64,000 bases of DNA from Alloscardovia criceti DSM 17774 (GTDB lineage: Bacteria; Actinomycetota; Actinomycetes; Actinomycetales; Bifidobacteriaceae). This document shows, in pieces, positions 9,437 to 18,193 of the stretch. The stretch is taken from assembly GCF_000376885.1 (NCBI RefSeq), contig NZ_AQXR01000009.1:186001-250000 (forward strand), given 5' to 3'. Within the stretch, counting starts at the first letter, position 1; each line of letters opens with the position of its first letter. The translations under genes and the position numbers were made by a program. The notes under the pieces are model-generated. The model had not been told where the DNA came from. It did no database searches and was given only the letters and a program-made list of their open reading frames with translations.

Positions 9437-10873
9437 TTAGTACCATCCCGTCTGCTGACTATGTGCCTGAGCTGCCAGAGGGGAACCATAACGGTTGCGA
9501 ATATAATTCAAGCCCCAATTAATCTGAATGGAGGCATCATCGCGCCAATTATCGCCGTAAGCTGCCATTTTTGAGCCCGGCAAGGATTGTGGAATTCCAT
9601 ATGCGCCGGAGGAAGCGTTTTCTGCATTCCAACGCCATCCGGATTCACGATTCCACAGCCATTCCAAAGCACTCCAATTATCTCCCGTCCAGCCGTACTG
9701 AGCTGCTGCGGCCTGGGCATAAGCCTTCGCTTGGGCTACGGTTGGATGCCACAAGCCACTTTGCTGCTGTTCTTGTTGTTGTTGCTGCTGAGCGGCCTCT
9801 TCTGCTGCCTTGCGTGCAGCCTCTTCTTCGGCGGCTTTTTGAGCGGCTGCTTGTTGCTCGGCCTCTTGCTGAGCCTTCTGCTGGGCTGCAGCATCATCTT
9901 GGGAAGACGACTGGGAGTTATTGTCATCGGAGTTCTGAGATTGCTGATTATCGGACGAAGCATCTGAGGAATTATCTGACGAATTATCAGACTGTGTAGA
10001 ATCCGATTGCGTTGATTCGGCTTTCTTCGTGCCCACGCGAATAATTTCTTCCTGAGGATCGCGCGTCACGACTTCATTCGTAATTTCTGTGGATTCCACC
10101 TGACCATCGGTCAAGGTATTGTGCAAATACTGGGTTTTTACGCCGTTCACACCTGTCTGTTCCACGACAGTCATGCCCTCATCCAAAGTGTCATCTTCTA
10201 CGGTGCGTGAAGTATAAGGAATTTCCACCTCACGCGTGGAATCCGAGTAGGTAATGCGGATAACCCGCAAAATCGTATTATCCCCATCTTGCTCCACGCT
10301 GACGCGATCGTGCTGATCCAGCGTAATGCCTTGAGAATCCAAAATAGATGCTGCTGGCAGCTTCCCATCCGGCGCAGTGGTGGTCTTGCCATCGGCAATG
10401 ACGGTAACTGGACCGTCAGCATTGATGACGAATCCGCCCGTGAGTTTGTTGTAAATATTCGTCACATCTACCGTCACTTTAACGGCATTTTCTTCGTTTT
10501 GCTTAAACAATTTGAGCAATTGATCCGCGCTCGTGGCGTAGGTCCAAAAGCCGACTTGCTGGCCATCGATAGTAATCGTGGCTTCATATGCGCTGCGCAC
10601 GGTCACGTGTGCGTCATTTGTCAGGCGCTGTCCGGAGGTGGATTCGATGAAATCGTGGGACTTGGTTTTTACACCTTCCTGCTGGAGGAGACCGTCCACA
10701 CTAATGGCGTAGGTTTGCACATATGTGGTATCACCGTTCACGGTCAATGCCACGGATTTGCGTTCACCGATAAAGAATGTGGAAAGAGATAGTGCAAGAC
10801 TCAGCGTGGTGCATAAGGCAATGCGCCAACGCCTATGGGTGACGAATCGTTGCGGAGTCCATCGTAGAGCCAT
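9437..10873 (-). CDS. rpf: Resuscitation-promoting-factor-like secreted protein (DUF348, G5, lysozyme-fold)
   Basis: This 478-residue protein has an N-terminal membrane/signal segment (about residues 15-37), ubiquitin-like DUF348 repeats (about 40-200) and a G5 domain (about 205-290, ending IIRVGTKK). A Ser/Asn/Gln-rich linker and an Ala/Gln/Glu-rich tract that may form a coiled coil follow. The C-terminal lysozyme-fold domain (about 375-478) has WLWNRESGWRW, with a glutamate in the place of the catalytic acid, GAYGIPQSLPGSKM, and the end ...SQQTGWY. Proteins of this plan cleave peptidoglycan and support growth or separation of daughter cells. A near-perfect LacI/CcpA-type palindrome lies just before the start codon. 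Confidence 0.87.
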   Translation of the reverse strand: MALRWTPQRFVTHRRWRIALCTTLSLALSLSTFFIGERKSVALTVNGDTTYVQTYAISVDGLLQQEGVKTKSHDFIESTSGQRLTNDAHVTVRSAYEATITIDGQQVGFWTYATSADQLLKLFKQNEENAVKVTVDVTNIYNKLTGGFVINADGPVTVIADGKTTTAPDGKLPAASILDSQGITLDQHDRVSVEQDGDNTILRVIRITYSDSTREVEIPYTSRTVEDDTLDEGMTVVEQTGVNGVKTQYLHNTLTDGQVESTEITNEVVTRDPQEEIIRVGTKKAESTQSDSTQSDNSSDNSSDASSDNQQSQNSDDNNSQSSSQDDAAAQQKAQQEAEQQAAAQKAAEEEAARKAAEEAAQQQQQQEQQQSGLWHPTVAQAKAYAQAAAAQYGWTGDNWSALEWLWNRESGWRWNAENASSGAYGIPQSLPGSKMAAYGDNWRDDASIQINWGLNYIRNRYGSPLAAQAHSQQTGWY

Positions 10874-10882
10874 CTCTTCTCC

Positions 10883-10898
10883 TTGAAAGCGGTTTCAA
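10883..10898. promoter_or_regulatory. LacI/cre-like operator in front of rpf
   Basis: TTGAAAGCGGTTTCAA is a 16-base palindrome with one mismatched pair. On the coding strand, TGAAACCGCTTTCA satisfies the catabolite-responsive-element pattern TGWNANCGNTNWCA. It lies 10 bases upstream of the rpf start and overlaps its ribosome-binding site, so binding would block expression. The regulator is unknown. Confidence 0.5.
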
Positions 10899-11044
10899 AT
10901 ACTCATTACATTACTAGAGTCCTGCGCTGTGCAAAAGTTATCTGTAATGAGTACAACGATAATTCCATAAATCGGTATGCGCAAAACTGAAAAACACGTG
11001 ATAATGAGCTGTGAGGATCGAGAAGAAAGCAGATATAAAAAAAG

Positions 11045-11117
11045 AGCCTCCAGGGGGACTCGAACCCTCGACCTGCTGATTACAAATCAGCTGCTCTACC
11101 AACTGAGCTATAGAGGC
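11045..11117 (-). tRNA. tRNA-Thr (anticodon TGT)
   Basis: On the minus strand a full cloverleaf is seen: acceptor arms GCCTCTA/TGGAGGC, D arm with AGCTCAGTTGGTAGAGC, anticodon stem GCTGA/TCAGC around the loop TTTGTAA, and T arm with GGTTCGAGTCC. The anticodon TGT reads threonine ACA/ACN codons. The discriminator is T and CCA is not encoded, so the end is made by the cca product. A run of seven Ts follows directly, which may end transcription. Confidence 0.96.
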
Positions 11118-11165
11118 GTTGAATAAATCAACTCTCCTACTATACATAAAACTCAGCAGGGATAC

Positions 11166-11210
11166 AAAACGGCTCGCCGAAAAACATAAAAATCTGTCAT
11201 CGACGAGCCG
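11166..11210 (-). terminator. Terminator of the DsbA-like gene
   Basis: On the minus strand CGGCTCGTCG pairs with CGGCGAGCCG (nine Watson-Crick pairs and one G-T) around a T-rich 21-base loop and is followed by TTTT. It lies 39 bases past the stop of the DsbA-like gene. A second hairpin, AAGGCGTG/CACGCCTT, sits between them at about 11219-11239. Confidence 0.55.
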
Positions 11211-11248
11211 AAACTCAGAAGGCGTGACGTGCACGCCTTGGAGGCGTT

Positions 11249-12247
11249 TTAATTGCTGGAGCTACTGGAGCTGGAACTACTCGAGCTAGAAGCGGTTAAA
11301 GATACCGGAGTGCCTGTGCCAATGCTAGGCAGAACCGAAGCATTGCCGACATCTTCAGAGCTCAAACCCAGGCTTGCTAGCAGCAGGGTATTGTAATCGG
11401 AATTTGTAGCCGCAATCAAAGCGTTGTAATCCCAGTAATTTCCATTAATCAAAATGGTTGGGGTAGTCATCTGGCCCTTGTAGGTGCCGGAAATATTCCA
11501 CAACTTGCTTTCCGTTGGATACCACTTGCTGACGGCATCAATCCAAGCTTCGTACTTCCCTTGGGCTGCGGCCGTAGCCACCTCATCACTGACGCCCACG
11601 GACTGTGCCAATTCGGTCAGCTGCTCATAAGAAACACTCTTGTAATTCGAACCTTCAGAAGGCTGGAAGTCCTGCTCAAACATAGCTTTGATGAGCGCCA
11701 CTACCTTATCTGGCTCGTTATCGGCTACATAGGCAACGAAAGCAGCAGAACGTGTGGAGTACTTGTCAGAAGAAGCGGAGTTCAAGAAGGCAGCCGGATG
11801 AATATTGAGATTAATCTGACCGGCATCGATCATGGAGGATACGGAATCATCGACGGCGCGATGCATCACGCCACAGGCAGGGCAGATGTAATCCATGTAG
11901 TCATCGATGGTTGGTACGCCTTCTACTGCCTGATTCACGCCATTCTTCGACAGGAGGAAGCCGCCATCCGTAGAAGCGTTCTGAGGCTTATCCTTCACCT
12001 CTTGCACAGCGGAGTAGGCTGCTGCGGCCACTTCCTCGTCGGAGCGTGTACTCTCATAAATATTGCGTCCCACAAAATATGCAATAATGGCGAGCACAAC
12101 CACCACGACGGTGACCACAACTACGCCAATAGTGGTCTGAATCTTGTGCTCACGTTGAGCTGCTAATTGTGCTTCTCTTTCAGCAGCAGCACGTGCTTCC
12201 ATACGTGCTTTGCGCGAATTTGCACGATTGTCTGAGTTTTTTGCCAT
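11249..12247 (-). CDS. Membrane-anchored DsbA-family thiol-disulfide oxidoreductase
   Basis: A charged, Ala/Arg-rich cytoplasmic N-terminus is followed by one membrane helix (about residues 39-61) and an extracellular thioredoxin-fold domain of the DsbA/DSBA-like group. The active-site motif is CPAC at residues 122-125, and the cis-proline region appears as QMTTPTILING. It probably forms or exchanges disulfides in secreted proteins. The C-terminus is a run of serines (VSLTASSSSSS...), likely unstructured. It is 332 residues long. It is followed by a terminator-like hairpin; the kinase gene upstream ends 66 bases before its start. Confidence 0.88.
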   Translation of the reverse strand: MAKNSDNRANSRKARMEARAAAEREAQLAAQREHKIQTTIGVVVVTVVVVVLAIIAYFVGRNIYESTRSDEEVAAAAYSAVQEVKDKPQNASTDGGFLLSKNGVNQAVEGVPTIDDYMDYICPACGVMHRAVDDSVSSMIDAGQINLNIHPAAFLNSASSDKYSTRSAAFVAYVADNEPDKVVALIKAMFEQDFQPSEGSNYKSVSYEQLTELAQSVGVSDEVATAAAQGKYEAWIDAVSKWYPTESKLWNISGTYKGQMTTPTILINGNYWDYNALIAATNSDYNTLLLASLGLSSEDVGNASVLPSIGTGTPVSLTASSSSSSSSSSSSN

Positions 12248-12313
12248 AAAAATAACCTTATCTTAAGCCGTCAATCAGGCGATAGGATTTCGCCTACTAA
12301 GAAATGCCGGAGT

Positions 12314-14419
12314 TTATGTGAAGGACGGGATGGTGGCGAGTATGAGATTTTGAATATCCGGGAGGGGATACCACAGCACCGAGGTGGAGACTAAAGCTTG
12401 GATAAGGACGGCGCCGAGGACGAGCGCCCAGACCAAGACAGTGATGATCCGTCCTTGTGCGCTGAGCTTGAGCTGAGTATTCATGCCCACATAAAGGACA
12501 CGAGAACGGGGAGTTATCATCATGAGAAGCCACACAAGAGACGTAGAGATAGCATTGAGTAGCACAAAAATGCTCGTCCAATCGCCAAAAGTTACAGTAA
12601 ATCCGGTGTATCGGAAAATGACAATGCCTATCACATTCACCACGCCGGCGCACACACCATAACTCAACGCATAACTAATCGTCGGGAACAGTGCTTTAAT
12701 CGCATGCCAAGGTAGAGACAGGGCTAGGCTGAAGCCAGAAATCTGAGGATTCATTGCACGCGCAGAAATTCTCCAACCGCGGATTGTGCTGATAAAAACG
12801 GCCAGCATGAGGAAAACCCCGGCCGCACAAGGGAAATACAGCGCAATGGCAATATTGAGAGCGGCTAAGGCCACGCGATGGAAATAGCTGATGCCTTGCG
12901 GAGCGTTATTACTGTGTGTAGGCTGAGGCTGATACTCATCGTATTGCGCAGGGAGTTCTGGCAGTTGTGCCGGCGAATCATAATCCCGATCCGGTGACTG
13001 ATAGCGTGGATAATGAGGATAGGACGAGTAGGAGGGGCGTACGCGCTCAGGCCTATACAGGTGGTTCGCAAAGTCCGACGAGCCCTGTGGCACGCCTCCT
13101 TGCCCGTGGTCTAACGCTTGAGTGGACGGGGGAACTTCCGAAGGCATGACGCGGGTGAGCTCGAGGACGTTGGGAGAGGGCATGGCTGAGTTGCCCGTAG
13201 CGGTGCCGGTTTGAGAGGACGACACACGTGGCTGATGGTCGCGCTCGCCATTCGCGTCCGCATTTGTCATGTCTATGTCATCCGCATACTTCATAGAAAG
13301 CTCAGCAGGATCTAGCACTCGCGTAGCCTGCTCAGAGGACGGAATCTGGCTGAGGGGAGTAGTACTGTCGTTATCTCTTCCTGGAGAAGAGCTTTTTGAA
13401 AAAGGGAGCACCACGGATGAAGGTTCCGCTCCTTCTGCTGGAGCAGCCTCGGCTCCTGAGCTTACTAAACGAGATAGTGGCCCCGCGGGCACACCCTGTG
13501 CGCCGTTGGTCCGCGTGTGTGTATCGGCTGAAGCATAAGCGCTGTCTGGTCCGTTGTCCCAAATTTCCGGTGTGAGGGCATCCTCGTGGATAGCAGCAAG
13601 TAACTCTTGAGCAGAGCATCGCTGCATACGATCCGGATTTAAGGCCTCGCGCATCGCGTGCAGTGTGCGTGGAGGCAGGCCGGTTAAATCGGCATTTCCC
13701 GAGGCTTCCCTTTCGAGCACGGTCATCAAAGGCTTCGAGCCGAAAATAGGCTTACCCGTGGCCGCAAATCCTAACACTGCAGCCACGCTCCACCAGTCCG
13801 TAGCTTCATCGGATTCCGCCCCTTCGATAATTTCCGGAGCAATAAATCCTGGCGTGCCCATAACCAAGCCCGTGCGTGTCACATGAGATTCGTTTTCTCC
13901 CATGGCAATGCCGAAATCGACCAAAATCGGGCCAGTCTTGGAAATCATCACATTCGTTGGCTTAATATCGCGGTGAATAATACCAGCATCGTGCACGGCA
14001 TCGACTGCGTTAATGAGCAATCGCGCGAGATTTTCCAAGTCCTCGGCTGTGTACCGACCATTTTCATACACGTCATCGCGTAAATTTTTTCCCTCAATTA
14101 ATTCTGTGACAATGAAGGCGAGAGCATCATCGAGCTCCATATCCACAATGCGATTGACACCAGGGTGGTTGATGCGGCGCAAAGCCAGGGCTTCTCGCCT
14201 AAAACGTTCCCGAGCTGTCAACCTCTCTTCGCCGTCCACATCCACTGTTTCGTCATCGTTGAGAGAATCAAGAAGAATTTTCATGGCATAAATATTTCCG
14301 CCGTCATCGCGCACTTTCCAGATAGTACCCATGCCACCTTGGTCAAGACGATTCAGCAATGTGTAGCCACCAACGACATTTCCTGGCGCTAAATCTAATG
14401 CAGAGTAATTTTCAGCCAT
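12314..14419 (-). CDS. Transmembrane Ser/Thr protein kinase (PknB/Hanks type)
   Basis: An active-looking eukaryotic-type kinase domain fills residues 15-275: glycine loop LDQGGMGTIWKV, ATP-binding Lys47, HRDIKPTN (149-156) and DFG (168-170), then GTPGFIAPE in the activation loop. A long Ser/Pro/Tyr-rich linker (about 290-510) follows. The C-terminus has about four hydrophobic helices (ALNIAIALYFPCAAGVFLML, then three more), so the protein is anchored by a multi-helix domain, not the single helix plus PASTA repeats of PknB. It therefore probably senses something other than muropeptides. Length 701. The activation loop holds several Thr residues for autophosphorylation. Confidence 0.88.
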   Translation of the reverse strand: MAENYSALDLAPGNVVGGYTLLNRLDQGGMGTIWKVRDDGGNIYAMKILLDSLNDDETVDVDGEERLTARERFRREALALRRINHPGVNRIVDMELDDALAFIVTELIEGKNLRDDVYENGRYTAEDLENLARLLINAVDAVHDAGIIHRDIKPTNVMISKTGPILVDFGIAMGENESHVTRTGLVMGTPGFIAPEIIEGAESDEATDWWSVAAVLGFAATGKPIFGSKPLMTVLEREASGNADLTGLPPRTLHAMREALNPDRMQRCSAQELLAAIHEDALTPEIWDNGPDSAYASADTHTRTNGAQGVPAGPLSRLVSSGAEAAPAEGAEPSSVVLPFSKSSSPGRDNDSTTPLSQIPSSEQATRVLDPAELSMKYADDIDMTNADANGERDHQPRVSSSQTGTATGNSAMPSPNVLELTRVMPSEVPPSTQALDHGQGGVPQGSSDFANHLYRPERVRPSYSSYPHYPRYQSPDRDYDSPAQLPELPAQYDEYQPQPTHSNNAPQGISYFHRVALAALNIAIALYFPCAAGVFLMLAVFISTIRGWRISARAMNPQISGFSLALSLPWHAIKALFPTISYALSYGVCAGVVNVIGIVIFRYTGFTVTFGDWTSIFVLLNAISTSLVWLLMMITPRSRVLYVGMNTQLKLSAQGRIITVLVWALVLGAVLIQALVSTSVLWYPLPDIQNLILATIPSFT

Positions 14420-14643
14420 AACCTCTATATTAGGGAAACGCCACTAAATTCCTAGGAAACCCGCCCAACTTTCGACTATTTTTTACGAATTGTGAAGAAA
14501 ACGCCCCTTTTTGGATTTCCTTGTGTATAGTGGGAAGTGGCTCGAAGAAGAGTTATCTTTTTGATTATCTTCCCAGAACCACGAAAACAATAAACCTCTC
14601 ACTCGGATCGTTTGGCACGTACCTGCCAATGAAAGGAAATATT

Positions 14644-15771
14644 ATGGCAGAAGTGGTATTTGAGAACGTTACCCGTATCTACCCAGGTAATGACACCCCA
14701 TCTGTAGACAACCTCAACTTGACCATCAAGGATGGCGAGTTCCTCGTACTCGTTGGTCCATCTGGTTGCGGTAAGTCTACAACATTGCGCATGCTCGCAG
14801 GTCTTGAAGAAGTAAACAAGGGCCGCATCTTGATCGGTGGCAAGGACGTCACGAATATGCAGCCAAAGGACCGCGATATCGCAATGGTATTCCAGAACTA
14901 TGCTCTCTACCCACACATGACTGTGGCAGATAACATGGGCTTTGCTCTGAAGATTGCAGGTACTCCAAAGGATGAAATCCGCGAACGCGTTGAGAAGGCA
15001 GCAGCAATTCTTGACTTGACCGAGTATCTCGATCGTAAGCCAAAGGCACTTTCTGGTGGTCAGCGCCAGCGCGTAGCTATGGGTCGTGCAATCGTTCGCC
15101 AGCCAAAGGTCTTCCTCATGGATGAGCCTTTGTCTAACTTGGATGCGAAGTTGCGTGTGCAGACTCGTACCCAGATTGCTGCATTGCAGCGTCAGCTTGG
15201 CGTTACCACTCTTTACGTTACCCACGATCAGACCGAAGCTCTGACCATGGGTGACCGCATCGCAGTTATTAAGCTCGGCATTCTCCAGCAGGTTGGTGCT
15301 CCTACAGAGCTCTACGATCGCCCAGAAAACGTGTTCGTAGCAGGCTTCATTGGCTCCCCATCCATGAACATCTCTACCCACAAGGTAGTCAATGGCAAGG
15401 CAGTTATCGGTGACGATGCTATTACTTTGCCAGCTGAAGTGACAGCAAAGCTTACTGCAGAAGATGACAACAAGATCGTTATCGGCTTCCGCCCAGAAGA
15501 TGCTTCTCTCGCATCTGATACGGAGCCAGATGCATTCAAGCTCAACGTGTTGAATGTTGAAGATCTTGGTTCTGATGGTTATATTTACGGCAACATTGTA
15601 GATGCAAACGGTGCTGATGAGGCATCTTCTGTAATGTCCGATCAGAACAATATGACCACCGTTCGTGTAAACCCTCGCTCCCTTCCACAGGTCGGTTCTA
15701 CCGTGCGTATTCACATCGACCCAACGAAGATGCACCTGTTTGCACCATCGACTGAACTGCGTTTGAACTAA
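14644..15771 (+). CDS. msmK: Sugar-importer ABC ATPase, MsmK/UgpC/MalK type
   Basis: This shared-type ATPase energises carbohydrate ABC importers. All nucleotide-binding motifs are intact: Walker [10 protein letters not shown] (38-46), Q-loop MVFQNYALYPHMT, signature LSGGQRQRVAMG (136-147), Walker B VFLMDEPLSNLDAK (156-169) and switch His in YVTHDQTEAL. A C-terminal TOBE/MalK-like regulatory domain (about 240-375) follows. I start it at ATG 14644 after AAAGGAAAT; a longer frame to 14521 has no support. It has no permease neighbours, as expected of an ATPase that serves several importers. Codon use is narrow, which suggests strong expression. The 224 bases before it hold a -10-like TATAGT at 14526-14531; no good -35 is seen. 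Confidence 0.92.
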   Translation: MAEVVFENVTRIYPGNDTPSVDNLNLTIKDGEFLVLVGPSGCGKSTTLRMLAGLEEVNKGRILIGGKDVTNMQPKDRDIAMVFQNYALYPHMTVADNMGFALKIAGTPKDEIRERVEKAAAILDLTEYLDRKPKALSGGQRQRVAMGRAIVRQPKVFLMDEPLSNLDAKLRVQTRTQIAALQRQLGVTTLYVTHDQTEALTMGDRIAVIKLGILQQVGAPTELYDRPENVFVAGFIGSPSMNISTHKVVNGKAVIGDDAITLPAEVTAKLTAEDDNKIVIGFRPEDASLASDTEPDAFKLNVLNVEDLGSDGYIYGNIVDANGADEASSVMSDQNNMTTVRVNPRSLPQVGSTVRIHIDPTKMHLFAPSTELRLN

Positions 15772-15825
15772 TTCTATGAACTTATGCAGTTTATGAATTG
15801 TGTAGCTTGCTGAGGCAAGTGTGAG

Positions 15826-15866
15826 AAAAGGCGGTGTGTGGCTCAAAGGCCTCAGCCGCCTTTTCT
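15826..15866 (+). terminator. Terminator of msmK
   Basis: AAAAGGCGG (15826-15834) pairs with CCGCCTTTT (15856-15864) about 55 bases after the msmK stop; the downstream arm ends in a T-run. Confidence 0.8.
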
Positions 15867-15994
15867 TGTATGATGATGTGTATAAGTGGTGGAATTGCTG
15901 GGCTAGGCTAGGATTGCTGAGTTGCAGGCAATCGCTGCGAAGTACGAAGGCTGTCATCTCGTTTTAGCCAAGAGTTAAGGCAAAGGAGTGGTGA

Positions 15995-17389
15995 ATGGAC
16001 ACTACACAAACTAAAGGTTCTTTTGGTTCTCGGATGTCCGGAACGAGTGCGAATGCTGGCGAGGAGTCGGCGTCTGAGCGTATAGAACCAAAGAATTTGA
16101 ACATCACCGCTGCCACAGCCAATCCTCGACTTTTTACGTTGCCGTGGTCCTTGCCATTGACGAAGTGGTCGGAAGATCTGATCGTGAATTTGCCACGTGG
16201 TATATCCAGACACGTGGTGCGTTTCGTGCGCGTGGGCGATCAAATTAACGCGATGAAAGAGATTTCTTACCGTTCGGCGGTGAAGGAATACGAAATGTTG
16301 CGTAGACTGGAGCGCATCGATGTGCCGAGTGTCAAGCCGGTGGGCGTGGTTGCGGGCCGTCGAGATGCCAATGGGGACGCGCTGGAAGCCATCCTCGTCA
16401 CCGAGCAGCTGAAGTTTTCTTTGCCTTATCGCGCGCTCTTTGCTCGCAATTTGCGCGCTGACACGGCCGACCGTCTCATTGACGCTTTGGTGGTGCTCCT
16501 CGTACGCTTGCATTTGCAAGGCTTCTACTGGGGTGATGTGTCGCTGTCGAATGTGCTGTTTTTGCGCGATGCTGATAATTTCTCTGCCGTGCTCGTGGAT
16601 GCGGAAACGGGTGCGTTGTACGCGAATTTAACCGATGGTCAGCGCGAATACGATATCGATTTAGCGCGCACGAATATCATCGGCGAACTGATGGATTTGC
16701 ATTCGGGTAATTTGCTGCCCAGCGAGGTGGATGAAATCGAGGTAGGTAACCGCCTTGTCGAGCGATATCACGAGCTGTGGGATGCCCTCACCGGCATGTC
16801 CTCCTTCCCTCCGGACGAGATGTGGAAGATTGAGCAGCGCGTCAACGCTTTGAATAATTTAGGCTTCGACGTGGATGAGCTGGAAGTCACGACTACGGAT
16901 GACGGCAATCGCATTAATGTGCGTCCACGTGTGGTAGATGCCGGTTACGCCTCCAATAAGCTGCTGCGTCTGACTGGCTTGGATGTGCAGGAAAATCAGG
17001 CTCGCCGCCTGCTCAACGATATCGAGGCGTACCGTACCTCCACCTGGCGTCAAGGCGAGGACTTGGAAATTGTGGCCACGGATTGGATGCGCGAGGTCTT
17101 CGAACCAACGGTGCGCCGCATTCCGGCAGAATACCGCAGTCAGATTGAACCCGCGCAGTTCTTCCACGAGGTGCTCAACCATCGCTGGCATATGGCGGAA
17201 GAGATTGGACATGATGTTTCCACTCCAGAAGCAGTGGAAGATTATATCGAAAGCAAGCTGGGCGAGTACAAAATCGATCCGAAGGCCATCCAGTCCATCT
17301 TGGATGAGGCAGATTCCGGCGTGATGGATGATTATGGTGACTATCACGCCGAGGACGACCCGGATGCTGCTGTGTGGGCTTCCGCATAA
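15995..17389 (+). CDS. DUF4032 protein with kinase-like (LPS-kinase-type) fold
   Basis: The central part (about residues 70-240) resembles small-molecule or lipopolysaccharide kinases: an N-lobe strand with a lysine (NAMKEISYRS), a catalytic-loop-like GFYWGDVSLSNVLF, and a metal-binding AVLVDAETG. The C-terminal part (about 330-440), with PAEYRSQIEPAQFFHEVLNHRWHMAE, matches the actinobacterial DUF4032 family. It has no membrane segment and should be cytoplasmic. Neither substrate nor pathway is known to me. The 464 residues are acidic at the C-terminus. It stands alone between the msmK terminator and a two-component pair, with a long inverted repeat after it. Confidence 0.8.
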   Translation: MDTTQTKGSFGSRMSGTSANAGEESASERIEPKNLNITAATANPRLFTLPWSLPLTKWSEDLIVNLPRGISRHVVRFVRVGDQINAMKEISYRSAVKEYEMLRRLERIDVPSVKPVGVVAGRRDANGDALEAILVTEQLKFSLPYRALFARNLRADTADRLIDALVVLLVRLHLQGFYWGDVSLSNVLFLRDADNFSAVLVDAETGALYANLTDGQREYDIDLARTNIIGELMDLHSGNLLPSEVDEIEVGNRLVERYHELWDALTGMSSFPPDEMWKIEQRVNALNNLGFDVDELEVTTTDDGNRINVRPRVVDAGYASNKLLRLTGLDVQENQARRLLNDIEAYRTSTWRQGEDLEIVATDWMREVFEPTVRRIPAEYRSQIEPAQFFHEVLNHRWHMAEEIGHDVSTPEAVEDYIESKLGEYKIDPKAIQSILDEADSGVMDDYGDYHAEDDPDAAVWASA

Positions 17390-17417
17390 GGTGTTGATAC
17401 AGAAAACGAAAAAGCAC

Positions 17418-17461
17418 GTATATCTCCCCGTTTCGTCTTCCTGTGAAAGTGGGAGATATAC
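17418..17461. repeat. Inverted repeat before the LytTR regulator gene
   Basis: Perfect 11-base arms GTATATCTCCC (17418-17428) and GGGAGATATAC (17451-17461) are separated by 22 bases. No T-run follows, so it is not a typical terminator; it may be an operator or an mRNA hairpin ahead of the response-regulator gene at 17489. Confidence 0.6.
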
Positions 17462-17488
17462 AACTGCAGATAGTGACGTGCATACGTA

Positions 17489-18193
17489 ATGGCAAAAATT
17501 GCAATAGTTGATGATGATAGTGCGGCACGTGAGCGGCTCCGAGCTTTTGTGCAACGCTACGCTCACGAGAATGCCGAAACCTGGGAAATCCAGGATTTTT
17601 CTAGCGCCGAAGAAATTCTGCACCACTACAAGGCGGAATTCGATATCATTTTTCTGGACATCGAAATGTTGAAAATCGATGGAATCCAAGCGGCGCGCAT
17701 TATCCGTGAAACGGATCCTTCCACCGTGCTGATTTTTGTGACGAATATGGCCCAGCTGGCTATCAAGGGTTACGAAGTCGAAGCGTTGGATTTCATCGTC
17801 AAACCGATAGATTATGGCAGTTTTGCTATGGTTATGCGCCGTGCCCGCGCTCGCATGGAAAGACGGAAACAAACGAGCTTGAGCTTGAGCATCCGCGGCG
17901 CCGCACATATCATTGCGCTGGATCGCATCGATTACGTGGAAGTGCGCGATCATTACATTACGTATCACACGCAAGACGGCGATTTTACGGTGAAAGGCTC
18001 ACTCTCTCAGGCGGAAAAAGCACTTTCCGAGGGCAATTTTATGAAATGCAACCGCTGGTATCTGGTCAATATCGACCACGTCACCGGCATTCAGGGCAAT
18101 CTTATTACGGTGGGTGAGTGGACGGTTGAGGTGAGTCGCTCTAAAAAACAAGAAATTCTGCGCGCGGTTACCTTGGCTGTGGGAGAAATGTAA
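17489..18193 (+). CDS. LytTR-family response regulator
   Basis: The receiver domain (residues 1-120) has the acidic pocket IVDDD, phosphoacceptor Asp57 in IIFLDIEM and the switch lysine in FIVKPID. The C-terminal LytTR DNA-binding domain (about 130-232) has VEVRDHYITYHTQDG and the end KCNRWYLVNIDHVTG, as in AgrA and LytR. It would bind direct repeats in target promoters. It overlaps the histidine kinase start by one base (TAATG), so the two are translated together. Regulators of this class often control extracellular or peptide-signalled functions; the next operon encodes a surface glycosidase. Confidence 0.92.
   Translation: MAKIAIVDDDSAARERLRAFVQRYAHENAETWEIQDFSSAEEILHHYKAEFDIIFLDIEMLKIDGIQAARIIRETDPSTVLIFVTNMAQLAIKGYEVEALDFIVKPIDYGSFAMVMRRARARMERRKQTSLSLSIRGAAHIIALDRIDYVEVRDHYITYHTQDGDFTVKGSLSQAEKALSEGNFMKCNRWYLVNIDHVTGIQGNLITVGEWTVEVSRSKKQEILRAVTLAVGEM

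Noticed and set aside
14521-14643. Upstream extension of msmK to 14521
   Set aside because: It adds 41 residues not found in the family and has no ribosome-binding site; ATG 14644 has a good one.
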